DNA of 8,705 bases from Candidatus Gastranaerophilales bacterium (lineage in GTDB: Bacteria; Cyanobacteriota; Vampirovibrionia; Gastranaerophilales; Gastranaerophilaceae), in the NCBI GenBank assembly GCA_021205645.1, contig JAJPXE010000006.1, positions 1 through 8,705 of the forward strand. The letters run 5' to 3'. Positions 6,489-8,705 of this stretch are shown in pieces (position 1 is the stretch's first letter; each line of letters begins with the position of its first letter). The translations under genes and the position numbers were made by a program. The notes under the pieces are model-generated. The model saw nothing but the letters and a program-made list of their open reading frames with translations. It was not told the origin of the DNA and did not search any database.

Positions 6489-7223
6489 ATGCCGCATTTT
6501 TTCATTAATTCAAAATCAATCGGGAATGATGTTATAACAATTACCGATAGAGAGAACTATAACCATATAGCAAAATCTTTGCGTGCGAAATCAGGTGAAA
6601 AACTTCTGCTTATTGATGAGAATGAAATTGAATATAAAACACAAATCATATCTATAGATAATAAATCTATAGCGACAAAAATAGAAAGTTTTCAAAAATC
6701 TAATCGAGATTTACCGTATAATCTGTTTTTAGCTCAGTCACCATTGAGAAGCGAGGCACAATCAGTTATTATGGAAAAAAGTACCGAGCTTGGAATTAGA
6801 GGTGTTTATCCTGTTTATACTGATAATTGTGCTTTAAGGCGATGTATTATTAACTCTAAAATCGAGCGTTGGGGAAAAATTATGTATGAAGCTTCAAAAC
6901 AATGTGAGAGAGCGAATATTCCGGTGTGTTTTCCGCTCTGTGATATGGAAAACCTTATAAAGGATAAGAAATTTGACAGAGTTATCGCACTATGTGAAAA
7001 AAATACCGGCAGCAGTTTGAAAGAATATTTAAAAACTCACCCCGTAAAAACGGGTGAAAACATACTTTTGCTAATCGGACCGGAGGGCGGATTTTCTCAA
7101 AGAGAATTTAATATTATGCACGAGAATAACTTGCCAATGCTCAGTTTAGGTGATTTAATATTAAAGGCGGAAACAGCCGTTATAGTCACGCTCGGAAATA
7201 TTATTCATGAATTTGGAAAATGA
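6489..7223 (+). CDS. rsmE: 16S rRNA (uracil-1498-N3)-methyltransferase RsmE
   Basis: 244 residues, the normal family length. RsmE is a SPOUT-fold dimer that uses S-adenosylmethionine to methylate N3 of U1498 in 16S rRNA of the small subunit. Residues 1-70 fit the N-terminal PUA-like RNA-binding domain; 75-240 fit the knotted SPOUT domain. Motifs seen: KSTELGI at 97-103, YEASKQCERANIP at 133-145, LLIGPEGGFSQREF at 194-207, and LSLGDLILKAETA at 218-230. The last is the cofactor-binding knot region, which in many relatives reads LGPRILRTETA; here D and L replace P and R after the glycine. That looks like lineage variation, as ETA and the surrounding glycine are kept. ATG start with AGGA at 6478-6481, 7 bases upstream. 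Placed 27 bp after the M16 gene; its last 17 bases overlap the next gene, indicating co-transcription and probably coupled translation. Confidence 0.95.
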   Translation: MPHFFINSKSIGNDVITITDRENYNHIAKSLRAKSGEKLLLIDENEIEYKTQIISIDNKSIATKIESFQKSNRDLPYNLFLAQSPLRSEAQSVIMEKSTELGIRGVYPVYTDNCALRRCIINSKIERWGKIMYEASKQCERANIPVCFPLCDMENLIKDKKFDRVIALCEKNTGSSLKEYLKTHPVKTGENILLLIGPEGGFSQREFNIMHENNLPMLSLGDLILKAETAVIVTLGNIIHEFGK

Positions 7224-8586
7224 TTTTGTAATAAACAGGCTAAGACAGACAGGGTGCAAGATATACCTTGTGGGTGGAACTGTTCGTGATTTTTTGACGG
7301 GAAAGATTAATCACGATAAGGATATAATTATCTGCGGCAGGTCTGCGTGTGAATTTGCAAAAGAGTTTGCAGACAACAATAACGCCTCTTTTATCGTACT
7401 TGATAAGATTAATAACATTTATCGGGTTGTTATGGAAGATAAGATTAATTATGTTGATATAACAAATCCTGTCAATAACTCACTTGAAGAAGATATAAAA
7501 CGCCGTGATTTAACAATCAATTCTCTTGCAATGGATTTAACAACCGGAGAAATTACTGATTTATTAAGCGGGAGAAAAGATATTGAAGCAGGAATAATTC
7601 GTGCGGTTTCGGAAAAAAATATTATTGATGACCCTTTAAGGATTATGCGGGCGTACAGGTTTGCATCTGTTCTGGGTTTTAAAATTGAAGATAATACCGG
7701 AAAAATCCTAAAAAAACATGCCGGACTTATGAGCATCCCTGCTGTTGAGCGTATTAATACGGAGATTTTAAAGCTTTTCGGTGGGAAAGATGCCGGCAAG
7801 ATTTTGTTAGAAATGGATAAAAACGGGTTGATTGATATATTATTTCCGGTAATGATTGATGTAAAAAAGGTTCCTTCAAACACTCATCATCATCTGGATT
7901 TATTCCATCATTCAATAGAAACGGTAAAACAGATACAGAATATTTATGAGAATGGACTAAGCGAGCTCAGGTCGCATCTTGATTGTGTGGATTTTGGCGG
8001 AGAAACAAGGCTTGCACATTTAAAGCTTGCGGGGTTTTTACACGATATCGGTAAGTTTTCGACATGGACTATTGAGGGTGAGCGTCACAGGTTTATCAAA
8101 CATGATGAAGTTGGAGCAGATATTGCAAAAACTATGCTTTTAAAACAGAAATTTTCAAAGAAACAGATAGAATATATTTGTTTTATAATCCGTAATCATA
8201 TATATCCGTCGGCAGTAATCAGCTCACCTGCGGTTAATGATAAAATATATATGCGATACATTCGCAGGGCGGGTGATTGTGCACTTGATTTAATAACGAT
8301 TGCAAAAGCGGACAGATTGTCAGCCCGTGGTATTGAAGTAAGCGATGAGATGGTCGGAAATAATATTTCGGGATTAGAAAAATTAGAGCAGTATTATATA
8401 GATATTAAGCCTTCATTACGCCCTTTGCCGAAACTGTTATCCGGTAATGAGATAATGGAATTACGGGGATTAAAGCCCTCAAGGGAGCTTGGCGGATTGA
8501 TTAAAAAGCTTCACGAAGCACAGCTTGACGGTATTGTTCAAACAAAAGAAGATGCGATTAGATATATTCAGCTTGATAAAAGTTAG
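7207..8586 (+). CDS. cca: Class II tRNA CCA-adding (or A-adding) nucleotidyltransferase with HD domain
   Basis: 459 residues. The enzyme completes or repairs the 3'-CCA end of tRNAs without a nucleic-acid template. The head domain shows GGTVRD at 23-28 and the metal-binding pair D37/D39 in DKD. Motif B is RRDLTIN at 99-105; the base-selecting motif D is DDPLR at 141-145, with template residues D142 and R145; RAYRFA follows at 148-153 and ERINTEILKLF at 181-191. An HD phosphohydrolase domain spans about 228-370: H235 in HHS, H279-D280 in FLHDIGK, and a candidate final ligand D369 in KADRLSA. The tail (411-455) has the family's LLSGNEIMELRGL and EAQLDGIVQTKEDA. Some lineages split the job between CC-adding and A-adding enzymes, and poly(A) polymerases are close relatives, so exact specificity is not settled. 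The start ATG lies inside rsmE; only a weak GGA at 7194-7196 precedes it, so translation is probably coupled to rsmE. Confidence 0.9.
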   Translation: MNLENDFVINRLRQTGCKIYLVGGTVRDFLTGKINHDKDIIICGRSACEFAKEFADNNNASFIVLDKINNIYRVVMEDKINYVDITNPVNNSLEEDIKRRDLTINSLAMDLTTGEITDLLSGRKDIEAGIIRAVSEKNIIDDPLRIMRAYRFASVLGFKIEDNTGKILKKHAGLMSIPAVERINTEILKLFGGKDAGKILLEMDKNGLIDILFPVMIDVKKVPSNTHHHLDLFHHSIETVKQIQNIYENGLSELRSHLDCVDFGGETRLAHLKLAGFLHDIGKFSTWTIEGERHRFIKHDEVGADIAKTMLLKQKFSKKQIEYICFIIRNHIYPSAVISSPAVNDKIYMRYIRRAGDCALDLITIAKADRLSARGIEVSDEMVGNNISGLEKLEQYYIDIKPSLRPLPKLLSGNEIMELRGLKPSRELGGLIKKLHEAQLDGIVQTKEDAIRYIQLDKS

Positions 8587-8600
8587 AATATTGAACTTTT

Positions 8601-8629
8601 ATTTATAATTTTGATATTATATTATAAAT
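8601..8629. repeat. AT-only inverted repeat after the nucleotidyltransferase gene
   Basis: ATTTATAAT (8601-8609) and ATTATAAAT (8621-8629) are exact complements around an 11-base loop, starting 14 bases past the stop. There is no GC in the stem and no T-run after it, so it is a poor terminator candidate. It could equally be a regulator site for the next gene. Confidence 0.4.
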
Positions 8630-8641
8630 TAGGACAAGCTC

Positions 8642-8670
8642 TTGACAAATTGTTAAAAATTTTACATAAT
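8642..8670 (+). promoter_or_regulatory. Near-consensus sigma-70 promoter of the partial gene at 8677
   Basis: TTGACA at 8642-8647 is a perfect -35, the spacer is exactly 17 bases, and CATAAT at 8665-8670 matches the -10 in 5 of 6 positions. This is the best promoter in the window. Transcription should start about 7 bases after the -10, near 8677, which is the A of the next gene's ATG. Confidence 0.75.
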
Positions 8671-8676
8671 TAGTTT

Positions 8677-8705
8677 ATGAAAAAGATATCAGCACTATTA
8701 ATTTT
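8677..8705 (+). CDS. Partial gene, 5' end only; signal-peptide-like N terminus, apparently leaderless
   Basis: Only the first nine codons and two further bases lie in the window. They read MKKISALLI, two lysines followed by a hydrophobic run, the usual beginning of a secretory signal peptide, so an exported or envelope protein is likely. No Shine-Dalgarno sequence is present in the 15 bases before the ATG, unlike most other genes here, and the promoter position predicts an mRNA beginning at or next to the ATG. The gene product cannot be named. Confidence 0.5.

Overview
The window is an AT-rich bacterial chromosome segment with seven complete protein genes and the first codons of an eighth. 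There are no RNA genes, insertion sequences or CRISPR arrays. All three stop codons are used and most genes have a purine-rich Shine-Dalgarno sequence, so the standard bacterial code applies. The mix of genes fits an anaerobic gut-type bacterium: an oxygen-sensitive acyl-CoA dehydratase activase, a secreted M16 peptidase, a sugar-nucleotide aminotransferase, and small Ser/Gln-rich proteins with no signal peptide. My best guess is a Gastranaerophilales-like (Melainabacteria/Vampirovibrionia) genome. That is an inference from style, not a proven placement; other AT-rich anaerobes remain possible.

Layout. Positions 68-1186 (+) encode a DegT/DnrJ/EryC1/StrS-family PLP aminotransferase. It converges on 1272-2285 (-), a 2-hydroxyacyl-CoA dehydratase activase (BadF/BadG/BcrA/BcrD ATPase family) with an extra Cys-rich tail. 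A GC-rich hairpin lies between the two stop codons. Upstream of the activase, 2331-2396 holds two overlapping palindromes, one of them a perfect 24-bp stem that should terminate the next gene. Positions 2422-2976 (-) and 3193-3663 (+) are two divergent unknown genes for low-complexity, cysteine-free proteins. They share a 216-bp intergenic region with a 14-bp palindrome and repeated GTTACA elements. Positions 3861-6461 (+) encode a secreted double-length M16 zinc peptidase. It is followed after 27 bp by rsmE (6489-7223), whose end overlaps by 17 bp the start of an HD-domain tRNA CCA-adding-type nucleotidyltransferase (7207-8586). These three look like one transcription unit. The window ends with a near-consensus sigma-70 promoter placed so that transcription should begin at or next to the ATG of a partial gene at 8677.

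How the genes work together. The last three combine envelope or secreted protein turnover with RNA maturation, a typical housekeeping mixture with no obvious shared pathway. The activase has no dehydratase subunits in the window, so its partner must lie elsewhere. The aminotransferase has no sugar-pathway neighbours here. The least explained part is the divergent pair at 2422-3663 with its patterned control region. The most unusual single signal is the apparently leaderless start at 8677.
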